A stretch of DNA of 64,000 nt from an uncultured Lachnospiraceae bacterium (GTDB taxonomy: Bacteria > Bacillota > Clostridia > Lachnospirales > Lachnospiraceae). The notes under the pieces are model-generated. The model saw only the letters and a list, made by a program, of their open reading frames with translations, did no database searches and was not told where the DNA came from. The stretch lies in the NCBI GenBank assembly GCA_947164865.1, contig CAMUYA010000005.1:1-64000 (forward strand). The letters run 5' to 3'. The translations under genes and the position numbers were made by a program. This document shows, piece after piece, positions 42,534-51,691 of this stretch. Every line of letters starts with the position of its first letter. Position 1 is the stretch's first letter.

Positions 42534-43820
42534 CTAATCGGCCGGTATCTCCTCTCTCCATACTCTGCCGGTGGAAGGTCTGAATTCTCCGAATCCGAGA
42601 TCCTCCGTCTCGGTTATGAGAGTACTCTCATTCTCCATGTAAAGTGATGTCCTGAATCTGGCGATCCTTCCCGAAAAATCATCAAAGGTTATCCTCGCCA
42701 CCCTTTCTCCACCGCCGGTAAGCGATGTAAGGATCAGCTCTATATGATCGCCTTCCTGAATATAGTATTCAAAGCTCTTCTTCGCATCGTACCAGCTGGT
42801 ACCCGCATCCAGGATGGCGTAATATCTTTCATCTCCCTGGCTGAATACTTTCATGCCCACATTACAGCTCAGCTTATCGTTTCCCAGGAAAAGATATTTC
42901 TTTGAAACATCATCGCCGGCCATCCGGTCAAGAATGCCATAACATGCTCCCTTGCTGAAAAGGTTGCTTCCCTGGAACACCCTGTAATTATCTGTCAGGT
43001 ATTTCCTCGACATCCGCATCCACGATTCGTCGAATCCGTCTCCCACAAGATAAACGCTCACGGTATTGCCCGATTCGCAGAAATCCTTTGCAAATTCGAG
43101 AAAAGCTCTGTCTCTTCCGGCAAGTTCCTCCTCGCTTTCGGGAAATCCCGAATACCGGGCCGTTTCGTACCTGCTCTCAGAAATATACACCACCACGGGA
43201 TCGGTGCGGAAATTAGACTCCATCCTGTACGCATTTATCATGCCTGCCGTACACTCAAAAAGAACGCTTCCGTTTCTCCAGATATCCTCGCTCTGACGTA
43301 TCAAAAAATGATAAAAGCTTTCGGAGTGACTCTGAAAAAAGATCTTTTCGGCTTTCAGACCGATGGATTTAACAGCCTGCCTGCACACTTCAATGCTGTC
43401 ATAAGACATATTGTCGGCGGTAAAAAGCACACCTGCGATCTTCTCGGAAAAAACGGTGGTCACCAGCGACATACATCTTTTGATGAACAGCGCCAGCAGT
43501 GACTCCGGCTGATAAGGGACCTTGTCCACGATAACGGCATCGCCCTTCTTTGCAAGGCTTAAGAGATTGTCTATCAGAATGCCGTCACTTTCCTCGGATG
43601 CATACCTTACAGCCTCTTTGCCGTAGAACCACTGGTTTACACCCTCTCTCTTGCAAAGGACCGTGGGGATGTTGTATTCCTCGGCGCCGGTGATCAGAGA
43701 TACAGTCTCTATCTCGTCATTCCCGCTGCGATAACTGATCTGGCAGCACGAATCTCCGACATTGAATCCCACATATATTTTTTTTGAGCTTGCGCCAGAT
43801 AATCCGGGTAGTCGTATCAT
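42534..43820 (-). CDS. Hsp70/actin-fold protein with degenerate nucleotide loops (DUF5716-like)
   Basis: 428 residues. The order of elements follows an Hsp70 nucleotide-binding domain: KIYVGFNVGDSCCQISY at 14-30 in the phosphate-1 place (usually GIDLGTT), VLFECTAGMINAYRM near 188 in the phosphate-2 place (usually DLGGGTFD), VYLVGDGFDESWMRM near 253 and LFSKGACYGIL near 285 in the adenosine and helix places. The acidic residues that bind Mg-ATP are Asn and Glu/Ala here, so ATPase activity may be lost or altered. Residues about 310-400 look like a beta sandwich similar to an Hsp70 substrate domain. I believe this is Pfam DUF5716. It begins 13 bases after the DUF5717-like gene, with AAGG upstream. 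Confidence 0.75.
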   Translation of the reverse strand: MIRLPGLSGASSKKIYVGFNVGDSCCQISYRSGNDEIETVSLITGAEEYNIPTVLCKREGVNQWFYGKEAVRYASEESDGILIDNLLSLAKKGDAVIVDKVPYQPESLLALFIKRCMSLVTTVFSEKIAGVLFTADNMSYDSIEVCRQAVKSIGLKAEKIFFQSHSESFYHFLIRQSEDIWRNGSVLFECTAGMINAYRMESNFRTDPVVVYISESRYETARYSGFPESEEELAGRDRAFLEFAKDFCESGNTVSVYLVGDGFDESWMRMSRKYLTDNYRVFQGSNLFSKGACYGILDRMAGDDVSKKYLFLGNDKLSCNVGMKVFSQGDERYYAILDAGTSWYDAKKSFEYYIQEGDHIELILTSLTGGGERVARITFDDFSGRIARFRTSLYMENESTLITETEDLGFGEFRPSTGRVWREEIPAD

Positions 43821-43833
43821 TGTAAAACCTTGG

Positions 43834-46800
43834 TCAGATGAGCTTGAAAAGCTCTCCGCTGATAAATTCTTTTCTGTAATACTCTTTCAGGAGACGTTCA
43901 AAATTTTCATAATCTCCCGCTTCATTGCTCATGATCAGATCATTGATCATGTCATATTTACTGTCATTCCTTCCGGGCGCTCTTCCGGCGATGCTGATGT
44001 CACCGCTGTCCAGAAGAGGAGCGTCTTCGTCGTCACCTTCCGTGATGTAATACTTGAGGGTCTCTCCCGAAAAGAGTATGAAATCCTTAAAGCACATTCC
44101 CGCACATGCTTCGCGCATGGGTCCTTCGGCATATTGTCCGTTCTTCCCGTCCTCGCTGATCATGTAATGTATCCTCGGAGGATTGCCCGGCTCGCTTGCG
44201 CAGTCCACGATCGTACGATCCTTGAGCTCCCCCGTCACTCTCTCGAGCTTCTTTTTTAGGATCGGATCGTCAAAGGCTTCTGTCCTTAAAAACTTTCTGT
44301 AAAATCCCAGATAGATCCTCTCATCGATCTCGTCGCGCAAAAACTCCACAACCAATCCGGTGAGCGTCTCGTTAAGTTCCGAGGGATTATCCGCATAATA
44401 CTTAAGGAACGCAAGCTTTACGGGCTGAGATATCTGTTTCCCGTGCATATAGAAATCCGCTATATCTCTCATGAGAGCGGAGCTTATCACTCCATTGCCC
44501 GTCAGATAATTGTATGAAGCAACATAAATCACTGCCAGCGATGTGTCGTTATCGGGATTGGCCGCCACGTATTCTCTGGAGATGTCGCTTATCTCCGGAA
44601 CATACGTAAATGTGTACATGTGCTGGATCAGAATGTGCTTATCGATGGCTCCGGTGGGCATTTCGTACTTGCAAAGAGCCCTTCTGATCTCGATCATTTC
44701 CCTGATAAGGCCTCTATAATTCTGCGCGAGATAAGCCGTGATCAGAGTCCCGGGATTGCCCTTTCTGAACACGTACATGGCACACTGTGTGATAAGGGGA
44801 TCCTTCTTTGCAGGTGCTGTGGTTTCTCTGGGGAGCAGCTCCCTTTCAAGGAACTTTTTGATATTATCTTCTCCGGCAAAGTATGGGCCGTATCTTTCGA
44901 TCCAGTTTACAGCCGTTTCGGCCTGGCCGATCCTCGAAAGGAACGGGAGCATTGTGCATCTTTGACGCGCGGTCAGCATGTCCTTGTCAAGCATGCGGTA
45001 GATCTTTTCGGCCATCTCGTTATTCTCGCGGATCATGTAATACTCAAAACACTCCACGAGCATCTTCTGTCTGACTTCCGGGCGGATTATTTTTGATGTG
45101 GCAAGCTGCATGAACCTGTCCACATTCTCCCTTGTCACGGTCACGGAATTATTTCCGCTTCCGAGCAGATAGAGATTCAGCCTCTCATTGTCCCACACCA
45201 GCTCGGTGATTGAATTGAGATATCTTGCCACGGGCAGCATATCCTCGAGACTGCATTTGACAGAATCGATGTACCTGTTTCCCTGTTTATCCTCCAGCAC
45301 TATAAGCGACGCTCCGAAGGAGGTGATATAAGCCTCTCCTTCTTTGAGCTCATATTCAAGGGGCTCAAGGCAGCCCTTCTGATATACAAATACTCTTCCG
45401 CTCTTTTTGCTGTCACATGTCAGATGCTTGGAAAAAACTATCTTTGCAAACCCGATGGCCTGCTGTCTGCTGAGCAGTTCCGGGCGCAGTACTTCTTCGT
45501 AAACCACCGCAAGATGCCTGCTAATCCGGCTCTTTGCGATCTGTCCCACCGCAAAGAAATCCATATTCTGCAGGCTGTTTTCATAAAGATCCCTGAACTC
45601 CTCTTTATGCCTGATCAGATAGTAATAATAATATGCAAGCCGCTCTTCACTCAGATTATTCCTGTATCCGAAATACATAAGCACAACAAGCGGTATATCT
45701 TCATCAGCCTCGATATCTATCGACTGGATGAACTCCTCATAGAGATTGGTGATCTTGAGCTCTTTCTCGATGGCAAGCCGGTACCATTTTGCGGCTCTCG
45801 GCACCCGTATATTATGTCTTACGAGGAAACTGCACAGAGTCCCCAGCACTCTGTTATCGGGTTTTATCTCGTACAGGCACTCAAGTGTCCTGAGGTTCAC
45901 ATATCTGAAATCCGATTCGCCTGCATAAAGGTCGATGATGTACTCTATGCTTCTCGGATTAAACGCATTGTTTTTGACACCGAAATAAATGGTCTGCACG
46001 GCATGTGATGTCAGTTTTTTAAGGATCGCGGGGTTTTCGTTGATTATCTTTACCCCTTCAAAATATAGAGCTACGCTTCTGCATCCCCTGTCGTAAAGGT
46101 TTTCGAGAAGTGCCCACTTTGTGTATGAATTTGCAGCGTAACTTGTGGGCAGACTTATGGCTATTATTCCCATCTGCCAGCTGTCGGGATATTTGCGGTA
46201 AAGTGTTTCCACTTTTCCGGCAGCCATTTTGACAAATTCCCTCTCCGGCTTTACGTTAGCGGCGACAAGCCAGTGATACGCATATGCCTCGTATGTTTCA
46301 AGCTGGGAAAGATTGCCCTCTTTCTGTTCGTGCTCTATCATCTCGGCAGCCTGATCCACAAGCCAGCTTGCCTCGTTATTGCGATTCTCAAGGCACAGGA
46401 GCCTGGCCTTAAATAGCTTTACAAATACGGCATTACCCTTTAGCTCTGCCAGCTGTTCCACATTGGAAGCAGACTCCCTGAACCACTCCTCATCGCTTAT
46501 GAGTCCGAGTCCATGCTTGATATAATCGTCGGTTAGCTTGGCGGTAAGGCGCATCTTTGAGCGGTTCATCTTGGCGGAAATGATCTCCGTCCTTCCCCTT
46601 ATCACCACCGGGATCTCGAGCACGGTAAAGTTGGTCCTGAGTATGAGTTTTCCCTCATGCCGGCCCTTTCCGCATTTTGAAAGATCGAAGAACAATTTGA
46701 TATTGCATATATTACCGATAAAATCATCGTCTGTAAGGCGATCCATTTCGGTGAACATGAAATCCGAATCCGTCTCGACCGAGATATCCGTATATCCCCA

Positions 46801-47472
46801 GCCGTTTCTTACAATCTCGACCTCGCGCTCGATCACTTTTTCCGAAAGCTCGCCGGCCGTGATGGCTGTATCGAACACTTTTCTGTTTCCGGAGAATGTT
46901 ACCACATTCTTCCTTCCGGTTGAGATCAAAAACTCTTCGAGATTCTGCTCGTTTCCGGGGCTGGTTGAAAGCGCTTCGTAAATACTTATAAACTGCTCAT
47001 CGCTTCCCAAAAGTATCTTGGAAAAGCCCGGATCATAGAAAAGACCCACCGCCTCTTTCCAATCCGTCTTGGCGAGATTGGTAAATGAGAAAAGATTCTT
47101 TATGGGTCCTCTGCCGGAAGAAAGCTCTCCCGGTTCAACCTTCACGATAAAAGGGATCGTGTATTCTCCGTAGCTGCTCACGATCCCGAAAAATCCTTCT
47201 ATTATGTCTCCCGGGCCGGAGAGATCGCCGTGAAAATGATATGCGACCTCTGTGCTGTTCCCGGTAAGCTCGGTATTAAGGCACTCCATCCTTGTGTCGG
47301 ATGAGAAAACTACCCCCTCTACCCTTCCTCCGTTGGACGAAGTGATATTGAACGTTCCCTCATAATCGCAATCACAAGAAACCCCGATTTCGACCCTGGC
47401 GGTCGAAAAATCGAGGTGACCCTGCGCCGGTATGTAGTTTCCGTTTAATACTCTGCTGACAATATCGCGCAT
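43834..47472 (-). CDS. Very large helical-repeat protein, DUF5717-like
   Basis: 1212 residues from MRDIVSRVLNGNYIPAQGHL. I choose the ATG at 47470-47472 because AAGG of the ilvE stop region lies seven bases before it; an ATG at 47502 would overlap ilvE by 22 bases. Residues 1-320 are beta-rich and look like two or more Ig/CARDB-like domains (VEIGVSCDCDYEGTFNI, SGPGDIIEGFFGIV, KLILRTNFTVLEIPVVI). From about 330 the protein is almost wholly helical with many Tyr/Leu/Arg positions, like HEAT/TPR repeats. No signal peptide or enzyme motif. I recall this as DUF5717, found beside DUF5716 in Lachnospiraceae. It heads the four-gene module directly after ilvE. Confidence 0.78.
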   Translation of the reverse strand: MRDIVSRVLNGNYIPAQGHLDFSTARVEIGVSCDCDYEGTFNITSSNGGRVEGVVFSSDTRMECLNTELTGNSTEVAYHFHGDLSGPGDIIEGFFGIVSSYGEYTIPFIVKVEPGELSSGRGPIKNLFSFTNLAKTDWKEAVGLFYDPGFSKILLGSDEQFISIYEALSTSPGNEQNLEEFLISTGRKNVVTFSGNRKVFDTAITAGELSEKVIEREVEIVRNGWGYTDISVETDSDFMFTEMDRLTDDDFIGNICNIKLFFDLSKCGKGRHEGKLILRTNFTVLEIPVVIRGRTEIISAKMNRSKMRLTAKLTDDYIKHGLGLISDEEWFRESASNVEQLAELKGNAVFVKLFKARLLCLENRNNEASWLVDQAAEMIEHEQKEGNLSQLETYEAYAYHWLVAANVKPEREFVKMAAGKVETLYRKYPDSWQMGIIAISLPTSYAANSYTKWALLENLYDRGCRSVALYFEGVKIINENPAILKKLTSHAVQTIYFGVKNNAFNPRSIEYIIDLYAGESDFRYVNLRTLECLYEIKPDNRVLGTLCSFLVRHNIRVPRAAKWYRLAIEKELKITNLYEEFIQSIDIEADEDIPLVVLMYFGYRNNLSEERLAYYYYYLIRHKEEFRDLYENSLQNMDFFAVGQIAKSRISRHLAVVYEEVLRPELLSRQQAIGFAKIVFSKHLTCDSKKSGRVFVYQKGCLEPLEYELKEGEAYITSFGASLIVLEDKQGNRYIDSVKCSLEDMLPVARYLNSITELVWDNERLNLYLLGSGNNSVTVTRENVDRFMQLATSKIIRPEVRQKMLVECFEYYMIRENNEMAEKIYRMLDKDMLTARQRCTMLPFLSRIGQAETAVNWIERYGPYFAGEDNIKKFLERELLPRETTAPAKKDPLITQCAMYVFRKGNPGTLITAYLAQNYRGLIREMIEIRRALCKYEMPTGAIDKHILIQHMYTFTYVPEISDISREYVAANPDNDTSLAVIYVASYNYLTGNGVISSALMRDIADFYMHGKQISQPVKLAFLKYYADNPSELNETLTGLVVEFLRDEIDERIYLGFYRKFLRTEAFDDPILKKKLERVTGELKDRTIVDCASEPGNPPRIHYMISEDGKNGQYAEGPMREACAGMCFKDFILFSGETLKYYITEGDDEDAPLLDSGDISIAGRAPGRNDSKYDMINDLIMSNEAGDYENFERLLKEYYRKEFISGELFKLI

Positions 47473-47480
47473 TTTGGACC

Positions 47481-48506
47481 TTATTTGATAATGTGTATCC
47501 ATCCTTTGGGAGCTTCGAGGCGTCCCATCTGAATTCCGGTGAGGGTATCATACAGCTTCTTCGTAACAGGTCCCATCTCTGTCATACCGCTGGGAAGGCA
47601 GATCTCTTTTCCGTGATCCACGATCTTTCCGACGGGAGAGATTACTGCTGCGGTGCCGCAAAGGCCTGCTTCCGCAAAATCCTTGACCTCATCAAAGAAT
47701 ACTTCTCTCTCTTCAACATTGAGTCCCAGATACTCTTTTGCAACATATACAAGGCTTCTTCTGGTGATGGAAGGGAGGATACTGTCGGACTTGGGAGTGA
47801 CAACACTGCCATCCTTTGTTACAAACAGGAAGTTTGCTCCGCCTGTTTCCTCAACCTTTGTCCTTGTTCCGGGATCCAGATACATATTCTCGTCATAGCC
47901 TTCCTTATGCGCCGTAACTATGGCATGAAGACTCATCGCATAATTCAGTCCCGCCTTTATATGACCGGTCCCGTGCGGTGCGGCACGGTCGAAGTCGCTG
48001 ACCTTGATGGTGAGAGGCTTTGCTCCGCCCTTGAAATAAGGTCCGACCGGTGTGGTAAAGATCCTGAACATATACTCATCAGCGGGCTTAACGCCGATAA
48101 CGGGATTGGTTCCCATCATGTAAGGTCTGATATAAAGTGTCGCGCCGCTTCCGTAAGGAGGAACAACATTCTCGTTTGCTTCCACGACCTTTGTGACCGC
48201 CTCGACAAATCTTCCTTCGGGAAGAGTGGGCATCTCAAGACGCGCTGCGGAATTATTCATTCTCTCAGCGTTGAGATCGGGGCGGAATGTTACGATATGA
48301 CCGTCTTCGGTAGTGTATGCCTTAAGGCCTTCAAATACGGTCTGTGCATACTGAAAGACTCCCGCACACTCGTTAAGGACTATGTTTGCGTCCTCGGTGA
48401 TCTTTCCCTCGTCCCATGCGCCGTTTTTGTATACCGACACATAGCGGTAATCGGTGGGCACATAACCAAATCCGAGGTTACTCCAGTCAATGTTTTTCTT
48501 TTCCAT
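47481..48506 (-). CDS. ilvE: Branched-chain amino acid aminotransferase
   Basis: 341 residues. PLP enzyme that transaminates Leu, Ile and Val with 2-oxoglutarate. Motifs of the long (type II, about 340 residues) class: VFQYAQTVFEGLKAY, RPDLNAERMNNSAARLEMP, RPYMMGTNP, and catalytic Lys in GHIKAGLNYAMSLHA; ETGGANFLFV and SILPSITRRSLVYVA follow. AAGGAACATCTG precedes the ATG. No T-box or leader structure is visible in the 73-bp gap after folA. Expression may be tied to the folate/thymidylate genes upstream. Confidence 0.97.
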   Translation of the reverse strand: MEKKNIDWSNLGFGYVPTDYRYVSVYKNGAWDEGKITEDANIVLNECAGVFQYAQTVFEGLKAYTTEDGHIVTFRPDLNAERMNNSAARLEMPTLPEGRFVEAVTKVVEANENVVPPYGSGATLYIRPYMMGTNPVIGVKPADEYMFRIFTTPVGPYFKGGAKPLTIKVSDFDRAAPHGTGHIKAGLNYAMSLHAIVTAHKEGYDENMYLDPGTRTKVEETGGANFLFVTKDGSVVTPKSDSILPSITRRSLVYVAKEYLGLNVEEREVFFDEVKDFAEAGLCGTAAVISPVGKIVDHGKEICLPSGMTEMGPVTKKLYDTLTGIQMGRLEAPKGWIHIIK

Positions 48507-48579
48507 CAGATGTTCCTTCTTTCTGTACTTGATTATTTATATTTAGGCCTGTTTTTTTTTTGCCTGTCGGCAGATGCTT

Positions 48580-49068
48580 CTATTTGCGCCTGTATTCCGT
48601 GAAATAATACGAGAGATCAAAGTATATCTGCTCATCGCTCTCTGTCACCTTCTCCCATTCCCCGCTCCCGATAAAATCAGGAAAATATGAATCCGCATCA
48701 TAGGCGTAGTCGATCTCGGTAACAAGCGCTCTGTCACAATATGGGAGGAGCTGGGAATAAATACTTTCACCGCCTATGATGAATATGTCATCGGAATCAT
48801 ATTCCTTCGTCTTTTCAAGAAATTCCTCCACGGAATGGACGACTTCCGCTCCTTTTATCTTCAGGTTGGGATCGCCCGAAAAAACAATGTTGGTCCGGTT
48901 TGGAAGAGGCAGTCCCTGCGGAAATGTGGCAAGAGTCTTTCTTCCGAGCACCACCACTTTTCCGGTAGTCATTTCGCGAAACCTTTTATGATCTTTGGGT
49001 ATCCTTACCAGCAGATCCCCGTTTTTTCCTATCCCACGGTTTTTGTCTATAGCTGTGATGATCGTCAT
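48580..49068 (-). CDS. folA: Dihydrofolate reductase
   Basis: 162 residues. Reduces dihydrofolate to tetrahydrofolate with NADPH. Typical features: ITAIDKNRGIGKNGDLLVRI, GKVVVLGRKTLATFP for the cofactor, and FIIGGESIYSQLLPYCDRALVT-type C-terminal stretch (given here as FIIGGESIYSQLLPYCDRAL). AGGAA is seven bases before the ATG. It lies 105 bp after thyX. A ThyX organism regenerates tetrahydrofolate directly, so DHFR is then needed only for salvage or oxidised folate. Confidence 0.96.
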   Translation of the reverse strand: MTIITAIDKNRGIGKNGDLLVRIPKDHKRFREMTTGKVVVLGRKTLATFPQGLPLPNRTNIVFSGDPNLKIKGAEVVHSVEEFLEKTKEYDSDDIFIIGGESIYSQLLPYCDRALVTEIDYAYDADSYFPDFIGSGEWEKVTESDEQIYFDLSYYFTEYRRK

Positions 49069-49121
49069 TAAGTATTCCTCGATGCTTTTTCCTTACGAGA
49101 TGCTGTCGGTACTCAAGGTAT

Positions 49122-49150
49122 CCGCGCATGCCAAAGGACACCATGCGCGG
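49122..49150 (-). terminator. Hairpin between thyX and folA
   Basis: A perfect 9-bp GC-rich stem (49122-49130 with 49142-49150) with an 11-base loop, 23 bp past the thyX stop. No T-run follows on either strand, so it is either an inefficient terminator or a processing/regulatory hairpin. Confidence 0.5.
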
Positions 49151-49173
49151 CGCCGATGCTTCGCATACCCGGC

Positions 49174-49845
49174 TTAGCGCTTCGGCTTTCTACCGCAGCT
49201 TTTCTTTTCGGTGCAGAATCCCGACACTTCGCATTTGGGCATGAAATAATTATCTACAAGATATGCCCACTCCTGCGAGTATGCCCTGAGGGCTTCGCAG
49301 ATATCCCGCATGAGCTCTCTGTATTCCCAGAAGGCTCTGGTGCACATTCTCTGATGCGACATCTCAACAAGATTTCTGAGGTTTCTCTTATCGACAATCT
49401 TGGTCTCCATTCCAAGGGGCAGGAGCATTGCCGCATCCTCCCTGGGAATTCCCATTTCTTCCTCAAGTTTTTTACAGGAAGATGCGATATTTCCCATCAT
49501 CTCGTCGTAAAGTGCCTTAGCCTCGGGATTCTTCTCTATTGTGTGTGGAGTGACGTATCCAAAATCCTCATACTTGATATATCTGGTGCTCGCCTGCAGT
49601 CTGGTGGGGGCGCCGCCGATATGGGTGTACCACTCTCTGATCACCCGGGCTGAATATCCGTCAAGAATAAGCTCGACATTCACGTATTCCATTACTCTTC
49701 CATGACCGGAATTAAGGCAGTCAAGACCTCTTTTGTAGTTCTTCTCCTTATCCGTGATATCCGCACCCCAGCACACTCCCGCGCGCTGCCCCATCAGTGT
49801 GATGGGATTCTTTGATGTTTCCTCGATTATGATGACTTTAGACAT
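49174..49845 (-). CDS. thyX: FAD-dependent thymidylate synthase, divergent type
   Basis: 223 residues. ThyX methylates dUMP with methylene-tetrahydrofolate, FAD and NADPH. The C-terminal RNLVEMSHQRMCTRAFWEYR corresponds to the family's dUMP/FAD part (R..LS.R.C..AQWE.R), LLPLGMETKIVDKRNLRNL is also typical. The diagnostic RHRx7S motif is not spelled out: where RHR should be stands IGG in YTHIGGAPTRLQASTRYI, although S.RY is kept. Clostridial homologues with this same spelling exist to my memory and are annotated ThyX. It starts 20 bases after the beta-CASP gene stop and is followed by folA, fitting a folate role. Confidence 0.82.
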   Translation of the reverse strand: MSKVIIIEETSKNPITLMGQRAGVCWGADITDKEKNYKRGLDCLNSGHGRVMEYVNVELILDGYSARVIREWYTHIGGAPTRLQASTRYIKYEDFGYVTPHTIEKNPEAKALYDEMMGNIASSCKKLEEEMGIPREDAAMLLPLGMETKIVDKRNLRNLVEMSHQRMCTRAFWEYRELMRDICEALRAYSQEWAYLVDNYFMPKCEVSGFCTEKKSCGRKPKR

Positions 49846-49865
49846 TGGCTGATATCCTACCTGAA

Positions 49866-51464
49866 TTAATTTTCAAATTTATCGCAGAGCGAATTGATCT
49901 GATCGGCGAACTTTCCAAGCTCCTTGTTAGGTCTTCCGTCCAGCTTTTTGATGAGTGCGACAAGCCTCTGGCCGGCGGAAACAAGACGGGCATAAACACC
50001 GCTTGCGATATGGGTCTTCTTCTCCAGCTTGACGGGCATAGCTTCGTAGGTGAAGCGGTTTGCCGCGATGTCAAACACCGATCCGCTGTAGGGAGCGTAT
50101 GCCCTCTGACCGTATTCTATCTTGAGTGTCTCGGCAAACTGAGTGGTGACTCCATCCTCACCGTGAACTATAAATACCTTCTTGGGCTTTTCCTCAAAGG
50201 CGCTGATCCAGTCGATAAGCCCCTGTTTGTCGGCATGTCCCGAAAGGCCTGCCACCTGCCTTATCTGTGCGTTGACGCTGATGGTCTCGCCAAAGAGCTT
50301 TACTTCCTTGGCTCCCTCGATGATAGCACGTCCCAGAGTACCATTTGCCTGATATCCTACAAATAGTATGGTGCATTCCTTGCGCCACAGATTGTGCTTT
50401 AAATGATGCCTTATACGGCCGGCTTCGCACATTCCCGATGCGGAAATGATCACCTTCGGAGTGTCGATAAAGTTGATCTCTTTTGACTCTTCGCTGGTGA
50501 TGGTGAGCTTAAGGCCTCCGAATGAAAGGGGATTTATATTATCCTTTATGAGCTCAAGCGCCTCACCGTCAAAGCACTCCGCCCTGTTATCCTGGAAGAT
50601 CTCCGTCGCTTCCACTGCCATGGGGCTGTCAACATATACAGGAAAATGATCGTGGCCTTTAATGAGCTTTTCGACTTTGATCTTTCTGATGAAGTATAAA
50701 AGCTCCTGTGTGCGGCCAACGGCAAATGAAGGGATCACTACATTTCCGCCCCTGTCAAAGGTCTCCTGTATGACCTTTGCTATCTCTGTGACGTAATCCG
50801 GCTTGTCAAGGCTGTGAAGCCTGTCGCCGTAGGTGGATTCCATCACCACAAAGTCCGCCTCTGCGGTCATCTGGGGATCTCTCAGAAGAGGCTGGTGCTT
50901 GTTTCCTATATCTCCCGAAAATACTATCTTTTTGGTGGTATCACCCTCTGTGAGCCACACCTCTATGGATGCAGACCCCAGCAGATGTCCGATATCGGTA
51001 AAGCGGATCTTTACGCCGTCGCATACCTCCACCTCACTGCCGTAATGGCAGGGCACAAGCCTTTTGATCGCACCCTCTGCGTCTTCCAGAGTGTAGAGAG
51101 GTTCGACGGAAGCGTTTTCTTCGCTTCTCTTTGCTTTTCTCATTTTCCACTCCGCTTCCTGCATCTGAATGTGCGCACAGTCGCGAAGCATTATGCTGCA
51201 CAGATCGCAGGTGGCATCCGTGGCAAAGATCTGCCCTCTGAAGCCCTTTGCGTAGAGAAGAGGCAGAAGCCCCGAATGGTCTACATGTGCATGTGTAAGA
51301 AAAACGTAATCGATCTGTGATTCGTGTACCGGAAGGGGCGCATTCTCAAATGTCTGTACTCCCTGCTGCATTCCGTAATCCACGAGAATGTGCTTGTCTC
51401 CCACTTCAAGATAGTGGCAGCTTCCCGTAACCTGATGGTCCGCTCCGATAAAAATCAGTTTCAT
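49866..51464 (-). CDS. Beta-CASP metallo-beta-lactamase RNase
   Basis: 532 residues. Zn-dependent RNase of the MBL/beta-CASP group (CPSF73/RNase J relatives). MBL motif FLTHAHVDHSGLLPLLY (about 54-70), GHLLGSASIEVWL with a further His, SGDIGNKH with the metal-bridging Asp, then a beta-CASP insert, and the RMMBL-type end SGHADKQGLIDWI and VFIVHGEDGVTTQFAE. It is not a typical RNase J by length and lacks the RNase J C-terminal domain. The leader (51465-51545) folds into a nested hairpin below an extended -10 promoter. First gene of a run that continues with thyX. Confidence 0.9.
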   Translation of the reverse strand: MKLIFIGADHQVTGSCHYLEVGDKHILVDYGMQQGVQTFENAPLPVHESQIDYVFLTHAHVDHSGLLPLLYAKGFRGQIFATDATCDLCSIMLRDCAHIQMQEAEWKMRKAKRSEENASVEPLYTLEDAEGAIKRLVPCHYGSEVEVCDGVKIRFTDIGHLLGSASIEVWLTEGDTTKKIVFSGDIGNKHQPLLRDPQMTAEADFVVMESTYGDRLHSLDKPDYVTEIAKVIQETFDRGGNVVIPSFAVGRTQELLYFIRKIKVEKLIKGHDHFPVYVDSPMAVEATEIFQDNRAECFDGEALELIKDNINPLSFGGLKLTITSEESKEINFIDTPKVIISASGMCEAGRIRHHLKHNLWRKECTILFVGYQANGTLGRAIIEGAKEVKLFGETISVNAQIRQVAGLSGHADKQGLIDWISAFEEKPKKVFIVHGEDGVTTQFAETLKIEYGQRAYAPYSGSVFDIAANRFTYEAMPVKLEKKTHIASGVYARLVSAGQRLVALIKKLDGRPNKELGKFADQINSLCDKFEN

Positions 51465-51497
51465 CGCTTTACCCCGTTAACGATTTTTTATTGATAA

Positions 51498-51538
51498 TAT
51501 GGGGGTTAGCAAACACCCTTTGGGTATTATTCCCCATA
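51498..51538 (-). promoter_or_regulatory. Nested hairpin in the leader of the beta-CASP RNase gene
   Basis: TATGGGG-type arms (51498-51505 with 51531-51538) enclose an inner ACCC/GGGT hairpin. The RNA would fold between promoter and ribosome site. Confidence 0.45.
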
Positions 51539-51545
51539 CTTTGTT

Positions 51546-51554
51546 AGTATACCA
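51546..51554 (-). promoter_or_regulatory. Extended -10 promoter of the beta-CASP RNase gene
   Basis: Minus-strand TGGTATACT: TATACT (51546-51551) preceded by TG. The -35 (TGTTAA, 17 bp upstream) is poor, as is common with extended -10 sites. Confidence 0.5.
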
Positions 51555-51610
51555 TAAATCGCTGATTATTAACAGAAAAGATTTAGAAGTTTGAGAACTT
51601 TCTATAAGAC

Positions 51611-51652
51611 AAAAAAGGTCCCCGAAGGCGCTTTTTTGTGCCTTCGGGGACC
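51611..51652 (-). terminator. Strong terminator after the small orphan gene
   Basis: Perfect 13-bp stem (51617-51629 with 51640-51652) followed on the minus strand by six T (51611-51616). Confidence 0.93.
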
Positions 51653-51691
51653 GTCGTCAGGGTCGTTCATTATGCTGCTGCCGGCCGATGA

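Noticed and set aside
48507..48579. T-box leader before ilvE
   Set aside because: The 73-bp gap is too short and lacks the T-box sequence and terminator.
47493..48602. Plus-strand frame of 369 codons opposite ilvE
   Set aside because: Antisense shadow of a well supported aminotransferase; composition is atypical and no start signal is present.
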